NCBI GenBank assembly: GCA_028551475.1
Contig: CM052355.1
Coordinates: 1,674,001-1,738,000, forward strand
DNA from: Casuarina equisetifolia
Taxonomy: Eukaryota; Streptophyta; Magnoliopsida; Fagales; Casuarinaceae
DNA: 64,000 nt
Reading direction: 5' to 3'
Of this stretch, positions 61,311-64,000 are shown in pieces. Below the pieces are notes generated by a model. The model was not told the DNA's origin, did no database searches, and was given only the letters and a program-made list of their open reading frames with translations. The position numbers and the translations under genes are program-made. Each line of letters starts with the position of its first letter. Position 1 is the first letter of the stretch.

Positions 61311-62085
61311 TCTTAATTTTTTTACAGTTCAGAGCACGTTTTTTCTGTGAAAGTTGGTACCAGGAATCTCTGCTCACTTGTTTTCCACAGCAGCTACCGA
61401 GAAGGTTCCCTCTTTGTAACCCTTTGTGTCTTTACTTCAGGATAAGACAACACCCCTCATGTGGTACATTCTCCGAACTTCACTTCTTTTTTGGCTTATC
61501 ATTTTCTTATCAGTTGGAAAACAAGTCGATTGCTTGGCACCATTTTTCTCTTTTGTTTTAAGGTTACGTGCTTTTTCACCCTTCTCTTGTCCATCTTTCT
61601 GATAGGAACTGTGTAGTTGAGCGGGATTTACCTCCGATATTACAGGATGTTTGATGCTCCACACAAGTTAGGCTTAGAGCTCGAAGATGTCAAGCTTTGA
61701 ACCGTGTCTAGGCGGCATGATCAGCAGAATGAAGGAAGGAGATTATACCAAAGAGATGTACAATCATCTGATAGACTGATTATGACAAACATTGATAATA
61801 AAAACTAATAACAACGCACGGCACCAAAGATGCCGGTATCTTACCCCAAAAGATTCTTCAAGTTTATACTAGCAATTGGTGAGGAGGAAGCGATGAATTC
61901 CCAGGAAAATCAAGTCCCACGAGAGTATAATTAAATCCTCACGTTTTTATTTTCTTTATTCGTGAAAAAGCATGTTAGCTTTTAATATCTGACAAGATGG
62001 ATGGTTTGCCCAGTTTGGTGGTCGAAAATAGACTAAAGCTGCAAAATTGTCATCATGTGGTTGTTAGCTGATAAACATTTTAATA
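61310..62085. repeat. Duplication blocks E and D, unit 4
   Basis: 61310-61670 matches block E (GCTACCGAGAAGGTTCCCTC, CTTCAGGATAAGACAAC); 61670-62085 matches block D (GCACGGCACCAAAGATG). No gene. Confidence 0.65.
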
Positions 62086-62695
62086 TATATTTTTTTTTTA
62101 TAAAAAAAATAAGTTTGAAATTAATGTACAAAAGTACTTTGACATAACTTAATATTATTAAAATTATGAAAATTATAAAAAAAATTAAAATTTTCAAATC
62201 TCACTCAAAATAATATTATTATATGAAGATTTTATGTTTCAAAACAAAGAAACTCTCCCTTACACAATTTTTCTTTTTTTAGACAATAGAATTAAAATGG
62301 TAATTGTTTTATTTTAAAATTATTTTTTATTGTGTTCAACAATATAAAATAAAAATAAGTTAAAAAAGATATTTTTAAAATTTTTGTAGCCAAATTGCTC
62401 CAATATATATATATATATTTTAAAGGTTTGGGGTATTACAAGCCCCATTTAATAGTCTCTTTTATTTTATGTTATGGTTCTCATGTGTAATTTTGTTTTC
62501 ATCATCACTTAAGATTATGCGTTTGGGCAATTCTATTATGTTCTATGTTTGTTTTGCATTGCACCCGCTTTATAAGTTTATGCTTTGACAGGTTAGGTTT
62601 TGTGCCATGTTCCATGTATTTCCGAAAAGGTATGACATTTTGGTTAATTTTTGTTATCGATATAAATAACTAGGACAATGTCCCTATTTTAAAAA
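62085..62695 (-). mobile_element. LINE tail and unclassified insertion splitting block D
   Basis: 62085-62400 is a minus-strand LINE tail (CAAATCTCACTCAAAATAATA). An (AT)n run follows at 62403-62418, then about 280 bases starting GGTTTGGGGTATTACAAGCCCC that resemble nothing else here and might be an LTR-element fragment. Block D resumes at about 62700. Confidence 0.5.
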
Positions 62696-62699
62696 TTAA

Positions 62700-64000
62700 A
62701 ATATAAGATATATTTTTTGCACAAGTAACACAAATATTCACTATTGAAAAGGAAATCAATCAGACAGTCTAGTCGGGGATAGCTGGAGTTGATAGGGAAG
62801 GGGGCAACGTTCATGGAACTTGTGGTGAACTTCTCTCCTTTAAACCCCTGTAGACTGTGCTTTGGCAAAAATTTTATCCCATACAAGACTTCAAAGCATC
62901 GTTTTGTTAATTTATTGTTGTTTGATTGATTGATTTCTTTTGCATTACAATGGTACTTTGCCTTGGGGTTAGTCGCGCTCCCATCCTTCGAAGGGCCCCA
63001 TCGTTAACCATGGATTGAAGTTGAACCCCAGTGATGGAATCAATTCTGAAAAGAATTTTACTACAGCAGCTTCCACAATCATCATGCAATTATTCAGAAC
63101 TGATTTCGTTACCTGTCATGCATTTGGGGAAGAGTAAGCTTCAAGAGGTCAATGTAAAGATGAAATAAGAGAAGATCCTCTCGGTGATGGTGGGACTAAA
63201 GCATTCATAGTTACTCAAACTTTACCGACAATTTACTCCTTGAGGAAAGAAATATCGAATATGAGGCATGCATCACAATGAAGTATGTCGAAACTTTCTA
63301 TTCGATGTTTACATTTTTCTTAAACCACTTTGAAGACAATCTTGTCATCGTAAATGACGTTCTAACCTTCTGATAAGAAACAAACGATGGAGACACGCTT
63401 CAAATCATGTCGTAAGGAGAATAATAGACAAGGGAGAAATTTTCGGGAGACGAAGAAGAAGAAAGTTTCCTTTATTACTTCATTTCCTTACTTGTACTCA
63501 TCTTAATTCGTCAATCAACACGTTTCTTTTTGTTCTTTTTTAGGTGCAGACGAAGAGGTGGTTAAGAAACTGATTTCGCATAAAAAGGAATTCCAAAACA
63601 GGAATCAAATAAAAGAGAAAAGGAAAAAGAAATAGAAGATGAGAAAGCAAGAGTCCGATCCCCCGCACTTCAGTAATATTTGAGGGAATTAATACCAGAA
63701 CAGTGAGGGTTCATGACTACAACAAATCATAGAAAGAAAACGTCTTTCCCTGTGGAAGGAAGAAAATTTTAGATACAAAAGACAACACTGGAAACTTCTT
63801 TTCGAATATTTATCCAGAAAAAAATTCACTTTTCTTTAATTGATGAATCCCATTTCCGTATTAGTTTATTTATGAAGCATACGGACTTACGGGCCCCTCT
63901 TAGATTCCATTTTCTAGATCTTAATTAGATCTATCACCTATCCAATCAGTCATCTTCTCGAATCTGTCCCACACCTAAATAATTATTAGCACTTTCTCCT
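62700..64000. repeat. Duplication block D, unit 4, running off the window
   Basis: Aligns with 19140-20520 (AAGGAAATCAAYC, GGAGTTGATAGGGAAGGG, AATGACGTTCTAACCTTC, GACTTACGGGCCCCTCTTAG-like end). The frame corresponding to the 156-codon open frame of unit 1 is broken here. Confidence 0.65.

Noticed and set aside
1-64000. CRISPR arrays, phage or bacterial operon features
   Set aside because: The window is plant nuclear DNA; no regularly spaced short direct repeats with unique spacers were seen.

Overview
This is plant nuclear DNA, almost certainly from a eudicot and plausibly a woody one. It is AT-rich, has GT-AG introns, carries many decayed LINE (non-LTR) retrotransposon fragments, and has only three convincing protein-coding genes. 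All three lie on the minus strand and are close paralogues encoding NAC-domain transcription factors of the NST/SND1 clade (NST1, NST2, NST3/SND1), known in other plants as master switches of secondary-wall and fibre formation. I cannot name the species.

The window is a head-to-tail array of diverged tandem segmental duplications of about 14-21 kb each. The same order of non-coding blocks recurs: A (190-1460, 21120-22250); B (7740-8370, 25740-26410, remnant near 40440-40700); C, the gene's 3' flank; the NAC gene; a promoter and distal upstream block; a long AT-rich spacer; E (15640-16560, 33560-34200, 47090-47445, 61310-61670); and D (17975-20400, 34370-35760, 53550-54745, 61670-64000). Unit 1 is about 1-21100, unit 2 about 21120-35760, unit 3 about 37050-54745. 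A fourth, partial unit starts near 58880 and has no NAC gene in this window. Units differ mainly by transposon insertions.

NAC-1 (10199-11630), NAC-2 (27564-29012) and NAC-3 (41415-42847) share one three-exon structure: exon 1 is 184 nt and exon 2 is 269 nt in every copy. They encode 379, 383 and 380 residues, with all five NAC subdomains and a conserved C-terminal region. All three keep a TATA box about 150-170 nt upstream of the ATG and an AC-I element (ACCTACC) further upstream, so all look potentially expressed. The points of most interest are the tandem triplication itself, subdomain C changes confined to NAC-3, and a NAC-3 intron 2 that is open and in frame, whereas retention of the same intron truncates NAC-1 and NAC-2.

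The rest is spacer and mobile-element debris: LINE tails on both strands, one 5'-truncated LINE with a perfect 17-bp target-site duplication, a LINE ORF1 remnant in a GC-rich island (39408-40308), an RNase H fragment, candidate tRNA-derived SINEs, simple repeats and a GC-rich poly(A)-ended insertion (54775-55190). I found no tRNA, rRNA, CRISPR or operon-like structure. Block boundaries were judged by eye and may be off by tens of bases.
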